Virus record (IMG/VR): IMGVR_UViG_3300028840_002226
Location: 1-32,998 of that record
Reading direction: 5' to 3' (one strand)
Length of the DNA: 32,998 nt
From: a virus
Part shown: positions 1 through 7,834 of the stretch, piece after piece
Position numbering within the stretch: the stretch's first letter is position 1
Layout of the letters: every line of letters begins with the position of its first letter
Position numbers and translations under genes: made by a program
Notes under the pieces: model-generated
What the model saw: the letters and a program-made list of their open reading frames with translations, nothing else
The model's database searches: none
Told to the model about the DNA's origin: nothing

Positions 1-671
1 TCCACTTCACCGGGCTGCCCCAGCCGTGGGTGGCGGGCTTCAAGTTCGATGGCGAACTCTACATCGGCAGCGGGGTCGCGTGGCAGTCGGAGGAGCCCAA
101 CGCGAAGGCGGGCTACCTCGAGTTCACGGGGCAGGGGCTCACGGCTCTCAAGGACGCGATGGCCGACAAGGAGAAGGGGATGGCCGCCATGGGCGCCCGC
201 CTTCTCGAGGAGCAGCAGCCGGGAGGCGCTGCCGAAGCTGCCGAGACCGTCAAGCTCCGCCAGTCGGGCGAGGGCTCGGCGCTCTCGCGCGTCGCAGACG
301 CGACCAGCTACGGCCTGTCGCGGGTGATGCGCTACCTGGCGACCTTCATGGGTGCGGAGTCCAGCGAGAACGAGATCACGCTGAACACGGACTTCGGCGT
401 CGAGGGCATGACCTCGGACATGCTGAACGCGCTTATGGGGCAGGTGGTCTCCGGCCTGATGAGCTGGGACACCTATGTCTACAACGTGCGCCGAGGCGAG
501 CTGTACCCCGACGACTTCGACCAGGACGCGGAAGCCTCGGCCATCCAGCAAGGGCCTCCCGGACAGGACCTCGGTTCCATGATGGGCCGCCAGCCCGAGG
601 AAGCCTCGCCGCCGGACGAGGACGATCCGGTCGAGGACGACGAAGAGGACGAGTCCTCGGATGGCGAATGA
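1..671 (+). CDS. Portal protein, C-terminal part (DUF4055-like), 5' partial
   Basis: The frame is open to the left edge, so only about the last 220 residues are visible. They contain the stretch GMAAMGARLLEEQQ followed by a long helical segment. This pattern fits the C-terminal half of DUF4055 phage portal proteins, where a KxxxMAxLGARLLE-type motif is typical. A portal is the dodecameric ring at one capsid vertex through which DNA is packaged and to which the neck attaches. The tail of the protein is strongly acidic (runs of D and E in the last 25 residues), a common feature of portal C termini. The stop lies inside the next gene: the head morphogenesis ATG at 661 overlaps by 11 nt. Terminase genes would be expected just to the left, outside the window. 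The family call is from remembered motif similarity. Confidence 0.75.
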   Translation, partial: HFTGLPQPWVAGFKFDGELYIGSGVAWQSEEPNAKAGYLEFTGQGLTALKDAMADKEKGMAAMGARLLEEQQPGGAAEAAETVKLRQSGEGSALSRVADATSYGLSRVMRYLATFMGAESSENEITLNTDFGVEGMTSDMLNALMGQVVSGLMSWDTYVYNVRRGELYPDDFDQDAEASAIQQGPPGQDLGSMMGRQPEEASPPDEDDPVEDDEEDESSDGE

Positions 672-1833
672 TCTGAACGCCGCCGAGCTGTTCGCTCTGG
701 AAATGACGGACAGCTTCATCGACTTGAACCGGATCACAGCGACGACCCGGCGACGAGTCGTGTCCATGCTCCGAGTCCTCGAGGCTGACCTCGTGCGCGA
801 GCTTCGCCGTGTGGACCTCGGGAGCATCGTCAGCACGCCTCGCAGGCTGCGCCGCCTCGAGGCGTTGCTCCGCGATGTGCGCGCCACCCTGGCGACCCGC
901 TACAGCGGAGCCGAGCGCCGACTTCTGGCCGGTCTTCGTGAGGCAGCGCCCTTCGCGAACGATGCAGCGATCCAGGTGGTGAACGGCGTCTTCCGCGTGA
1001 ACGTGATCCGCCCGATCTTCACCCGGGAGGATCTGCGGACCCTGACCGACCGCGACATCATCCTCGGCGCCCCGCTCGAGGATTGGTGGTCCGAACAGCG
1101 GGAAGCGACTCGGCGCCGCTTCGCTCGCGAGATGAGGATGGGCGTGTTGCGCGGCGAGACGAACGACGAGCTGGTGAAGCGCCTGCGCGGCGGATCCACG
1201 GGCAAGACCATCAGCATCGAGCTTCCGAACGGGAAGTCTCGCCGCATCCGCGAGTACGCGGGTGGCTTCATGGACATCAGCCGCCGCCAAGCAGATGGCC
1301 TCGTCCGCACGGCGACTCAGTCGATCTCGAACAGCGTCATCGAGAAGACCTACGAGCAGAACGCGGACATCATCAAGGGAGTCGAGGCCCTGACCACCCT
1401 CGACGCCCGCACCTCGAAGATCTGCATGGCGCGCACGGGCGCCGCCTGGGATCTGACGACGGGCGAGCCCCTGCCCCGGTCCACCCGTCAAGAGACTTAC
1501 CCCGGACCTCCGCCCTGGCATCCCAACTGCCGGACCACCCTCAGCCCGATCACCTTCTCGTGGGACGAGTTGATCGAGATGCACACGGGCACGAAGCTGG
1601 GGCAGAAGCTCAACAGCGTCCCCGACTCCCAGCGGGCCTCGATGGACGGCCTGATCAACACCGGGAAGGTCAAGACCTTCGATGACTGGTTGAGAATCAA
1701 AGGCGACACCTTCGCCCGCGAGAAGCTCGGCCCCGGCTTGTTCGATCTCTGGAAGTCGGGCAAGATCACCACGAGCCAGCTCATCGACGCTGGCGGCAAC
1801 CCGCTCACCCTGCGAGAGCTTCGCAGGCGTTGA
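661..1833 (+). CDS. Phage head morphogenesis protein (Mu gpF / SPP1 gp7 family)
   Basis: The protein has 390 residues. An arginine-rich helical N-terminal half is followed, around residues 245-300, by the family signature: TTLDARTSKICMA, then PGPPPWHPNCRTTLSPIT. The conserved Cys and the HPNCR motif are what define PF04233-type minor head proteins, which bind the portal and act during capsid assembly or DNA ejection. Position directly after the portal is the usual one. The ATG at 661 is chosen because it overlaps the portal stop and leaves a normal N terminus; a translationally coupled start is likely. The middle (about residues 160-215) is basic and may contact DNA. No protease or toxin domain is visible at the C terminus. 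Confidence 0.9.
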   Translation: MANDLNAAELFALEMTDSFIDLNRITATTRRRVVSMLRVLEADLVRELRRVDLGSIVSTPRRLRRLEALLRDVRATLATRYSGAERRLLAGLREAAPFANDAAIQVVNGVFRVNVIRPIFTREDLRTLTDRDIILGAPLEDWWSEQREATRRRFAREMRMGVLRGETNDELVKRLRGGSTGKTISIELPNGKSRRIREYAGGFMDISRRQADGLVRTATQSISNSVIEKTYEQNADIIKGVEALTTLDARTSKICMARTGAAWDLTTGEPLPRSTRQETYPGPPPWHPNCRTTLSPITFSWDELIEMHTGTKLGQKLNSVPDSQRASMDGLINTGKVKTFDDWLRIKGDTFAREKLGPGLFDLWKSGKITTSQLIDAGGNPLTLRELRRR

Positions 1834-1858
1834 GCCCAACCCGAGGACGACGAGAATC

Positions 1859-2680
1859 ATGCTGCGCTACAGCTACGACACGAAGGACGAGATCCCGGAG
1901 CCGTTCCGAGAGCTCTACACCGAGAGGGACGGGAAGTGGGTGCTCGAGGTCGAGGGCGCCCCGAAGGGCGAATCCGGCGGTGGTGGCGCCGACCCGGCCA
2001 AGCTCGACGAGTTCCGTTCCGCGAACAACCAGCTCCGGCAGCAGCTCGAGGAGCAGAAGGCCGAGTTCGGTCGCTTCAAGAAGCAGTTCTCGGGCGTCGA
2101 TCCCGAGGAGTTCGCCCAGTTCCGCCAGAAGCTCGACGAGATGGCGGAGGACGAGGAGCGCAAGCTGATCGCGCAGGGCAACATCGAGGAGGTGGTGAAG
2201 CGCCGGACGGCCAAGCTCCTCGAGGAGAAGAACACCGAGATCAAGAACCGGACCGACGCCTACGAGGAGCTGCGCCAGAAGTACGACAAGCTCTCGGGCA
2301 GCTACGCTCAGTCGCAGGCGCTCACGCGCATCGACGCCCTGATCAGCGAGCAGGGCCTCCAGGTCCGCAAGGGCGCCAAGGAAGACCTGGCGCACCGGAT
2401 CACCCAGGACTGGTCGGTCAGCGAGGACGGCACGCTCGAGCCCAAGCGCAAGGACCTGATCGGGGAGACCGGCTCCGCCATGGACCCGACCGAGTACGTG
2501 ACGAAGGAGCTGCTCGGGAAGCGCGGCTTCTTCTTCGAGCCCGCGTCGGGCGGTGGGTCGAAGGGGAACGACGGCGGCGACGGACCCCCGTCGGGCGGCG
2601 TCATCTCCCGAGACCCGCTCTCGATCGGCAAGAACCTCAAGGACCTCGCCGCTGGCCGGAAGACCGTTTCGCGGGACTGA
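1859..2680 (+). CDS. Probable capsid scaffolding protein
   Basis: This 273-residue protein is highly charged. A Gly-rich linker (about residues 40-46) leads into a long predicted coiled coil (about 47-165) rich in E, K, Q and R. A shorter C-terminal segment and a Gly/Ser/Asp-rich tail follow. Composition, length and location between minor head protein and capsid genes match phage scaffolding proteins, which fill the procapsid and direct coat assembly. No catalytic motif of a maturation protease is visible. The ATG at 1859 follows a purine-rich stretch (GAGGACGACGAGAA) that may act as ribosome-binding site. In this genome the major capsid gene is not next but about 2.5 kb further on, after five unrelated genes. 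Confidence 0.7.
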   Translation: MLRYSYDTKDEIPEPFRELYTERDGKWVLEVEGAPKGESGGGGADPAKLDEFRSANNQLRQQLEEQKAEFGRFKKQFSGVDPEEFAQFRQKLDEMAEDEERKLIAQGNIEEVVKRRTAKLLEEKNTEIKNRTDAYEELRQKYDKLSGSYAQSQALTRIDALISEQGLQVRKGAKEDLAHRITQDWSVSEDGTLEPKRKDLIGETGSAMDPTEYVTKELLGKRGFFFEPASGGGSKGNDGGDGPPSGGVISRDPLSIGKNLKDLAAGRKTVSRD

Positions 2681-2705
2681 TCCTCGCCATGCGTAGGTAG
2701 ACGGC

Positions 2706-3551
2706 ATGGACCGGGATCAGTTCTGGGTGATCGACGGGCACGGGCTGATCTACCGTTCGATCTTCCGTCCCGGCAAGCCCCTGACCTCGCCCGTGACGGG
2801 TGAGCCGACTCGAGGAACGCACGCCTTCCTCAAGTCGCTGGCAGCCATGGTCGATAGGCACCGCCCCGCCTATCTGGCCATGGCTGTCGATGCCCCCCGG
2901 CACTCGACCTTCCGCCGCAAGCTGTTCGAGCCGTACAAGGCGAAGCGCGACGAAGGCGAGTTCCCCGAGGAAGTCGGCATCCAGTTCACGAGGATCAAGC
3001 AGCTCACGACCCTTCTGGGAGTCCCGATGGTCATGGTCGAAGGCTTCGAGGCCGACGACATCATGGCGAGCTTCGCGAAGGTCTGCGCTGGCCCCTCGTG
3101 CGAGGTGGTGATCGCCAGCGCCGACAAGGATCTGCACCAGCTCGTCGGCCCCGATGTCCGAGTCTTCGACTTCGGCAAGGAGGAGTGGTACGACGAGCGC
3201 ATGGTCGAAGCGAAGTGGGGCGTCCCCGCTTGCAAGATCGTCGAGGTGCAGACGCTCATGGGCGACAGCACCGATGGCGTCCCTGGCGTGAAGGGGATGG
3301 GGCCGAAGATCGCCACCAAGTTGATCCAGGAGCACGGGAGCGTAGAAGCCCTCGTCGAGAACACGGCTGCGCTCTCCGAGTCGCAGGCGAAGAACCTGGC
3401 CTGCGCGGACCTCGAGTTGTGCCGGAAGCTGGTCGAGCTTCGGACCGATACGCCTCTCGCTGTCTCGCCTTCGGACCTCGAGTGGAACGGGTTCGATTGG
3501 GCCTCCGCCGAACCCCTGCTACGGAAGCTGGGGTTCAAGTCCTTCCTGTAG
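2706..3551 (+). CDS. 5'-3' exonuclease / flap endonuclease (Pol I N-terminal domain family)
   Basis: The 281 residues match the stand-alone 5' nuclease family (T5 D15, T4 RNase H, N-terminal domain of DNA polymerase I). Metal-binding acidic residues are visible in order: D10 (VIDGHG), D62 (AVDAPRHSTFR), E115/D117/D118 (GFEADDIM), D140/D142 (SADKDLHQL) and D187/D190 (MGDSTDGVPG). The last runs into a helix-3-turn-helix DNA-binding motif, GVKGMGPKIATKL. The usual TGDKD is SADKD here, a mild variant. The expected role is removal of RNA primers or flaps during phage DNA replication. It is odd for a replication gene to sit between scaffold and capsid genes. The start ATG is preceded by a 25-nt gap containing the word TGCGTAGGTAGA. 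Confidence 0.92.
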   Translation: MDRDQFWVIDGHGLIYRSIFRPGKPLTSPVTGEPTRGTHAFLKSLAAMVDRHRPAYLAMAVDAPRHSTFRRKLFEPYKAKRDEGEFPEEVGIQFTRIKQLTTLLGVPMVMVEGFEADDIMASFAKVCAGPSCEVVIASADKDLHQLVGPDVRVFDFGKEEWYDERMVEAKWGVPACKIVEVQTLMGDSTDGVPGVKGMGPKIATKLIQEHGSVEALVENTAALSESQAKNLACADLELCRKLVELRTDTPLAVSPSDLEWNGFDWASAEPLLRKLGFKSFL

Positions 3552-3560
3552 GTGACCCCC

Positions 3561-3827
3561 ATGAAGTACCTCGCCGTGCTGGCGAGCGTCGCACTCCTCT
3601 CGAGCTGCGACTCCCTCAGCCAGTTCCGACCGGCCCCGGCCTACGTGGCCGCCGACCGCGCCACTTTCAACGTGGTGGCGCCGGTCGTGCGAGACCTGGC
3701 CGACGACGACCCCTCGAACGACCCGGACCTGACGGGCGTGAACGGCGAGGCGTTGCTCCAGCTCATCGAGAGCTGGGAGCTGCGCCTCACCTCAGCGGAA
3801 GGCGAGATGGAGGCGAGCGATGAGTGA
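3561..3827 (+). CDS. Small phage lipoprotein
   Basis: An 88-residue protein starts at ATG 3561; an in-frame GTG at 3552 would add only three residues. It has a classical lipoprotein signal: a Lys after Met, a hydrophobic core (YLAVLASVALL) and the lipobox LSSC, giving a lipidated Cys at residue 16. The residue after the Cys is Asp. By the enterobacterial +2 rule this would keep it in the inner membrane, but the host is unknown. The mature part is short and acidic with a Pro patch. Phage lipoproteins of this size serve as superinfection-exclusion factors or spanin-like lysis components; neither can be assigned here. It overlaps the next gene by 8 nt and so is probably co-translated with it. 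Confidence 0.8.
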   Translation: MKYLAVLASVALLSSCDSLSQFRPAPAYVAADRATFNVVAPVVRDLADDDPSNDPDLTGVNGEALLQLIESWELRLTSAEGEMEASDE

Positions 3828-4137
3828 TCTCGCTGCCGAAGTCCAAGCCCTCGTCGAAGCCGAGAAGGTCGATCTGCTGCACCTGCTCACGAAGCTCGAG
3901 AACGACAGCGACGAGATCCGTGCCCAAGCGGCGCGTGCGATCGACCTGTCGGGACAGATCCTCGCGGAGCAGCTCCAGGGCCGGGACACCACGATCGCGG
4001 AGAACAGTCTCCGGGCGATCCGGTTGAACCTCGTCAGCGCGGGTGGCAACGCCTTCGCCTCGGCAGTGTTCGGTCAGATCGAGTCCATGATCGTCCGTGT
4101 GGCAGCGACCCTTGGCCGGATCATCGTGGCGCTGTGA
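3820..4137 (+). CDS. Hypothetical helical protein
   Basis: The 105 residues are not recognised. The sequence is almost entirely helix-forming: an acidic N-terminal half (DLAAEVQALVEAEKVDLL), a middle amphipathic helix, and a hydrophobic, Gly/Ala-containing C terminus from about residue 72 (NAFASAVFGQ to RIIVAL). That last part could be a membrane-associated helix. The start overlaps the lipoprotein stop and its own stop overlaps the next start (GTGA at 4134-4137), so the three genes form a tightly coupled block. Pairing with the lipoprotein makes a membrane-related function plausible, but this is inference only. Confidence 0.7.
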   Translation: MSDLAAEVQALVEAEKVDLLHLLTKLENDSDEIRAQAARAIDLSGQILAEQLQGRDTTIAENSLRAIRLNLVSAGGNAFASAVFGQIESMIVRVAATLGRIIVAL

Positions 4138-4697
4138 ACCACGAGGTCTGGACCGTGCTGGCTCCTGGCCCTTCGCTGAAAGGGCTGGTGAAGTCGGACA
4201 TCGAGGCAGAGGGGCCGATCGTCGCCTGCAACACGGCGGCGCTCTCCCCTCTGCCCCGTGACTTCTGGAGCTGCCTCGACCCGCCCCGGAAGTTCGAGCA
4301 GGTGTACGGCGGGTTCGAGCCCATGGAGCGTCCGATCCTCGGGCTGGTGTGGTGTCGCCACCGCCAGGTGCCGAAGTGGCGCGACCTCGGCTTCCGTACC
4401 TGGTCCTACCCCGAGACGGAGGAGGACTTCCGTGCGGCCTACCTGCCCCGTGCGAAGAAGCTCGTCACCATGACCAACCTCACGATCACGGCCACGATCA
4501 GCAGGTGCATCGGACTCGGCGCCCGTCGAGTGATTCTCTACGGAGTAGACATGGGCAAGGTCGGCTACTCCTACGGCGGCGACCCGACCAACCGGCCCGC
4601 GTCGGCCTGGCCTGCTCGCTGGAAGGAAGAGTCGAAGATCTTCGATCTCGCCATGCAGGAATGGCGCAGCCTCGGCGTCGAGATCGACCGTCGGTGA
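4134..4697 (+). CDS. DUF115 / MptE-like Rossmann protein (possible glycosyltransferase-like)
   Basis: The 187-residue protein starts at GTG 4134, overlapping the previous stop. The N-terminal signature VLAPGPSL (residues 8-15), the ACN after the second strand (31-33) and the later helix-strand unit ending RRVILYGVDMG (131-141) match a Rossmann family. This family includes DUF115 proteins, MptE-type 6-hydroxymethylpterin pyrophosphokinases and sialyltransferase-like enzymes, in which the GxGPSL loop binds a nucleotide. In tailed phages such proteins are often annotated as glycosyltransferase-like, but the substrate is not known. It is shorter than cellular DUF115 proteins and lacks extra domains. 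Surface glycan or nucleotide-sugar chemistry is possible; the family call is firmer than the reaction. Confidence 0.65.
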   Translation: MNHEVWTVLAPGPSLKGLVKSDIEAEGPIVACNTAALSPLPRDFWSCLDPPRKFEQVYGGFEPMERPILGLVWCRHRQVPKWRDLGFRTWSYPETEEDFRAAYLPRAKKLVTMTNLTITATISRCIGLGARRVILYGVDMGKVGYSYGGDPTNRPASAWPARWKEESKIFDLAMQEWRSLGVEIDRR

Positions 4698-4701
4698 GGG
4701 C

Positions 4702-5022
4702 ATGAGTCTCGAAGAAGCCGTGGCGAAGTGGGTGCGGGCGCGCTACCAGCTCGTGCGCCCGCACCTCTGCTCGGATCCTGGAGGCCCGGCGATGGCCCTG
4801 ATCGAGGCCGAGGAGGCGCTGCTCGAGACCTACCTCGGGCGCGCTCCGACCGGCGAGGCCCACAGGCTGCTGGTCGAGGCTGCTTGGAAGGCGGGCGCTA
4901 CCGTCGCGGAGAGCGATGTGCAGAAGCGCCCCGCCACGCAGAATGATCGCCCCGCGCGGAAGAAGCGCCGGAGGCGTACCATCAGTGAGAATGACCCGCC
5001 CGGTGGTGGCGGGCTGTTCTAG
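4702..5022 (+). CDS. Hypothetical protein with basic C-terminal cluster
   Basis: This 106-residue protein is not recognised. The first 70 residues look helical (EEAVAKWVRARYQL, then MALIEAEEALLETYL). They are followed by a flexible, strongly basic patch around residues 89-97 (ARKKRRRRT) and a Gly-rich end. The basic patch suggests nucleic-acid contact, but no domain supports it. It begins 4 nt after the DUF115-like gene and is the last gene before a 210-nt gap leading to the major capsid gene. Confidence 0.65.
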   Translation: MSLEEAVAKWVRARYQLVRPHLCSDPGGPAMALIEAEEALLETYLGRAPTGEAHRLLVEAAWKAGATVAESDVQKRPATQNDRPARKKRRRRTISENDPPGGGGLF

Positions 5023-5034
5023 GCACTTGACGCC

Positions 5035-5051
5035 TGCCCCGGACAGGGGCA
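5035..5051 (+). terminator. GC hairpin after the exonuclease block (weak terminator candidate)
   Basis: TGCCCC (5035-5040) pairs with GGGGCA (5046-5051) around a 5-nt loop, 13 nt after a stop codon. There is no T-tract. The gap from 5023 to 5232 contains at least two more small GC hairpins (around 5108-5122 and 5137-5151), so it may be a structured 5' leader of the capsid gene rather than a terminator. A TTGACG hexamer at 5027-5032 has no convincing -10 partner. Confidence 0.3.
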
Positions 5052-5232
5052 CCATCTCGCCAGAGTCGGCAGCCGGAGGATCCGCCTGCCACCCGCCGCT
5101 CGACGGCCCCCAGGGGGCTCCAGACCGGCGCGGCACCTGCTCGGGGAGCAGGGCTCACCTCGCGGAGAGGACGATTCAACAGCTACCCGCTGTGCGTCTT
5201 CTGCCAGGCGGGTGAACCCAAGCATCCGAGAG

Positions 5233-6372
5233 ATGGCCAACACTCTGACCAACGTGATCCCCCAGCTCCTCGCGCAGGGCCTCCTGGCCCTCCGAGAGAT
5301 GGCGATCATGCCGCTGCTCGTCAACCGGCAGTACGAGACGATGGCCGGGCCGCAGGGCTCGAGCATCGACATTCCGCTCCCGTCCGCCGTCGCCGTGCAG
5401 GACGTGACTCCCGCCGCGACTCCGCCCAGCACTGCTGACCAGGAGCCCGGCACCGTGGCGATCACGCTCGATCGCTGGAAGGAGGCGCCGTTCTACCTGA
5501 CCGACAAGGACATGCTCGAGGTCCAGAACGGCACCCTGCCGATGATGGCCTCCGAGGCGATCCGTTCGCTCGCGAACGAGGTGGACCAGTTCATCCTGGG
5601 CCTCGGCACCAAGTTCTACGGCGTCCACGGCACGGCGGGCACGACCCCGTTCAGCACCGACATCTCGGACGCGACGCAGATCCGCAAGGTGCTGAACAAC
5701 CAGCTCTGCCCCCTCGACAACCGCCGCCTGGTGATGAACCCGGACGCGGAGGCCGAGGCGCTCGAGCTGCGCGCCTTCCACGACGCCAGCTTCGGCGTCG
5801 GCGGTGAGGCGATCCTCGAGGGCCAGATCACGCGGCGCCTCGGCTTCGACTGGTACATGGACCAGAACGTCCAGACCCACACGGCGGGCGCCGCTGCGGG
5901 CTACCAGACGAACCTCGGCACGGCGGCGACGGTCGGCACGAAGACCCTGGCGATCGACACGGGCTCGGGTGCGTTCGCCGTGGGGGACATCATCACCTTC
6001 GCGAACCACGCTCAGACCTACGTGGTGACGGCCTCGGTCGGCGGAGCCAGCGCCACCTCCATCTCGATCGAGCCCGGGCTCACCACCGCCGTCGGTGATG
6101 GCGTGGCGATCACGGGTCCGGGCGACACCGGGGGCATCGGCACGCACGACCTGAACCTGGCGTTCCACCGGGACGCGATCGGGTTCGTGACGCGCCCGCT
6201 CCAGGCGTCGAACCACCCCGCCTCGATCATCGAGTCGGCGGTGGATCCGGTCTCCGGTCTCACGCTGCGCCTCGAGGTGACCCGTGAGCACAAGCGGGAT
6301 CGCTTCTCCTACGACATCCTGTACGGGGCGAACGTGATCCGCCGCGAGCTGGGCGCGCGCCTGCTCGGCTGA
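5233..6372 (+). CDS. Major capsid protein (P22 coat-like, HK97 fold)
   Basis: The 379-residue protein begins MANTLTNVIPQLLAQGL, then REMAIMPLLVNRQYE. This opening is typical of P22-type coat proteins, where a helical N terminus is followed by the DIPLPSAVAVQDV strand region. Roughly residues 215-295 form an inserted beta domain (GTKTLAIDTGSGAF, VGDIITF, SIEPGLT), comparable to the extra insertion domain of P22-like coats. The C terminus returns to HK97-fold strands (VTREHKRDRFSYDILYGANV). About 420 copies would form a T=7 shell if it behaves like P22. ATG 5233 is preferred; an in-frame GTG at 5212 would add seven residues. No signal for proteolytic maturation is seen. A strong hairpin follows the gene. 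Confidence 0.85.
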   Translation: MANTLTNVIPQLLAQGLLALREMAIMPLLVNRQYETMAGPQGSSIDIPLPSAVAVQDVTPAATPPSTADQEPGTVAITLDRWKEAPFYLTDKDMLEVQNGTLPMMASEAIRSLANEVDQFILGLGTKFYGVHGTAGTTPFSTDISDATQIRKVLNNQLCPLDNRRLVMNPDAEAEALELRAFHDASFGVGGEAILEGQITRRLGFDWYMDQNVQTHTAGAAAGYQTNLGTAATVGTKTLAIDTGSGAFAVGDIITFANHAQTYVVTASVGGASATSISIEPGLTTAVGDGVAITGPGDTGGIGTHDLNLAFHRDAIGFVTRPLQASNHPASIIESAVDPVSGLTLRLEVTREHKRDRFSYDILYGANVIRRELGARLLG

Positions 6373-6402
6373 TCCCGAGCAAGCCGTGGGTTTGGGAGCC
6401 CT

Positions 6403-6434
6403 GGGGAGGAGGTCCGGTGAACAGCCTCCTCCCC
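6403..6434 (+). terminator. 10-bp GC stem-loop after the capsid gene
   Basis: GGGGAGGAGG (6403-6412) pairs perfectly with CCTCCTCCCC (6425-6434) around a 12-nt loop, 31 nt after the capsid stop. There is no T-run downstream. It could attenuate transcription or protect the abundant capsid mRNA from 3' decay. The following sequence (6435-6485) is C/A-rich and contains the word AAGCACCC also seen in leaders of the right-hand accessory genes. Confidence 0.5.
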
Positions 6435-6485
6435 AACTCCCTCCCCTGAACAGACGAAGCACCCGAGACCAACCTGAGCCGAGCC

Positions 6486-6734
6486 ATGACCCTCGAGATC
6501 AAGCGCACCCGCCCGGAGCCCCCGCCCCGCAAGGTCCGAAGCTGGAAGACGACCTACGCAGGTCTGATCACTGGTGCCGCGCTGGTCCTCACCGTCGTCG
6601 CAGATTCGATGGCGGACGGGAAGTGGGACACGACCGACACGAGCCTCGTCGTCGCAGCCCTCGCCATCGCCCTTCAAGGGCTGGTGTCCCGCGACGACGA
6701 TGTGACCTCGGAGGGAACCAAGCGGTCCCGCTGA
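6486..6734 (+). CDS. Small membrane protein, holin-like
   Basis: The 82 residues contain a basic N terminus, a hydrophobic segment at about 24-40 (YAGLITGAALVLTVVA), a short polar turn (SMADGKWDTTD) and a second weakly hydrophobic segment (SLVVAALAIALQGLV). The C-terminal SRDDDVTSEG is polar. Small phage proteins with two hydrophobic helices and an RDxDVTSE-like tail recur near structural genes and are often annotated as holin-like. No endolysin is adjacent, so a lysis role is not proven; it could instead be a virion-associated membrane protein. It sits between two hairpins and is probably transcribed with the capsid gene. Confidence 0.6.
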   Translation: MTLEIKRTRPEPPPRKVRSWKTTYAGLITGAALVLTVVADSMADGKWDTTDTSLVVAALAIALQGLVSRDDDVTSEGTKRSR

Positions 6735-6818
6735 CTCGGCCCCGACTTCGTTGCGTCTCCTCGGGTGCAGCGTCCGGCGAGGCGGTGGAACGGTCTGCCG
6801 TCTCGCCACTTTCATCCA

Positions 6819-6841
6819 CTGGCAGCCGCGTTGGCTGCCAG
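6819..6841 (+). terminator. Perfect 9-bp hairpin upstream of the 6864 gene
   Basis: CTGGCAGCC (6819-6827) and GGCTGCCAG (6833-6841) form a perfect stem with a 5-nt loop, ending 22 nt before the next ATG. No T-tract follows. A terminator, an mRNA-processing or stability element, or a hairpin that insulates the ribosome-binding site (TGAGGAA, about 6853) are all possible. Confidence 0.4.
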
Positions 6842-6863
6842 TCACACTGACCTGAGGAACGAC

Positions 6864-7343
6864 ATGAACCCCGCCGAACAGGCAGCCCTGATCGAAGACC
6901 TGCGGAAGCAGCAGCTCGACCTGAACAAGAAGCTCGAGGCGCTCGGCGCCTCCCCGAAGGTGGAGCGCGAGCTGCGGTCCCCCGACGGTGGACCGCCCTC
7001 CGAGGCGCACAACATGATGCGCGTGCAGCCCCGAGCGACGATGCGCGTGAAGCGCACCGGAGCCAACGGCGAGGAGGTGACGACCACGATCGCCCGTGAG
7101 CACTTCAACCCCGAGATCCACGAGTCGCTCGAGGACCCGGAGGAGAAGCCGAAGCGCAAGCCCCGCCGCCCGAAGGTGGTCCTGAGCGAGCAGACCAAGG
7201 ACGAGCTTCTCGTCATGACGGTCCCGGCGCTCCAGGAGCTTCCCGAGGTGGAGCACATCGAGCCCGACGAGCTTTCCGACAAGAAGGCGGAGCTGGTCGA
7301 GCAGATCATCGCCGTCCGCGAGACCTTCGCCTCGGCGGAATGA
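6864..7343 (+). CDS. Hypothetical charged protein, probably virion- or head-associated
   Basis: ATG 6864 is chosen because it follows a Shine-Dalgarno-like TGAGGAA; the same frame is open further upstream but crosses the hairpin at 6819-6841. The 159-residue protein has an N-terminal helical segment (AEQAALIEDLRKQQLDLNKKLEAL), a basic Pro/Lys/Arg-rich middle (EKPKRKPRRPK at about 93-103) and a C-terminal helical part (TKDELLVMTVPAL, then DKKAELVEQIIAV). I do not recognise the family. Location between coat and neck genes, together with charged helices, fits a head-completion or internal protein. Confidence 0.7.
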   Translation: MNPAEQAALIEDLRKQQLDLNKKLEALGASPKVERELRSPDGGPPSEAHNMMRVQPRATMRVKRTGANGEEVTTTIAREHFNPEIHESLEDPEEKPKRKPRRPKVVLSEQTKDELLVMTVPALQELPEVEHIEPDELSDKKAELVEQIIAVRETFASAE

Positions 7344-7379
7344 TCTCGTCTCACATCTGAGCCCCACCCCTGATCAGCC

Positions 7380-7820
7380 ATGACGAAGACGAACGACTGG
7401 GAGAACCTGATGCTGGCTCTCCTGTTCACGAACGCCGATACCGGCGACATCGGTGACGCGACGGGCCTGCGAGGCTCGAGCACCGCAGGGTCGCTGTATG
7501 TGTCCCTGCACACGAGCGACCCCGGTGAGGCGGGCGACCAGACCACGAACGAGGCGAGCTACACGAGCTACGCTCGGGTGGCTGTCGCCCGGAACGGCAG
7601 CTCGTGGACGGTCGCCTCGAACCTGGCGACCAACGCCGCCGCCGTGACCTTCCCCCAGGCGACGGGCGGGTCGGAGACGATCACCCACTTCGGCATCGGC
7701 ACCGATGCGAGCGGACCGGGCGTGCTGCTCTACAAGGGCGCGCTCACCGCGTCGCTGGCCGTCTCCAGCGGGATCACTCCCGAGTTCGAGGCGGGCGACA
7801 TCGACGTGACCGAGGACTGA
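7380..7820 (+). CDS. Small virion protein of the phage 'tail fibre/decoration-like' type
   Basis: The 146 residues read as a beta-rich single domain: an N-terminal helix (NLMLALLFTNAD), then SLYVSLHTSDPGEAG, YTSYARVAVARN, NAAAVTFPQATGGSETITHFGIG and GVLLYKGALTASLAVSSG. The order LYVSLHTxDPG, SYxRVAV, VTFPxAT, ITHFGIGxxxxG is a recurrent pattern in small phage proteins near capsid genes, variously named tail fibre, minor tail or decoration protein. Exact function is unproven. It is followed immediately by the strongest hairpin of the capsid region, so it likely ends a transcription unit. Confidence 0.7.
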   Translation: MTKTNDWENLMLALLFTNADTGDIGDATGLRGSSTAGSLYVSLHTSDPGEAGDQTTNEASYTSYARVAVARNGSSWTVASNLATNAAAVTFPQATGGSETITHFGIGTDASGPGVLLYKGALTASLAVSSGITPEFEAGDIDVTED

Positions 7821-7834
7821 TCTCGGCGCGACCC

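Noticed and set aside
433-1860. Minus-strand frame of 475 codons opposite the head morphogenesis gene
   Set aside because: It is a shadow of well-supported plus-strand genes; composition is typical of antisense GC-rich frames and no domain is recognisable.
5026-5056. Sigma70 promoter TTGACG with CACCAT 17 nt downstream before the capsid gene
   Set aside because: The -10 matches only three of six positions and lies over a hairpin; too weak to list as a promoter.
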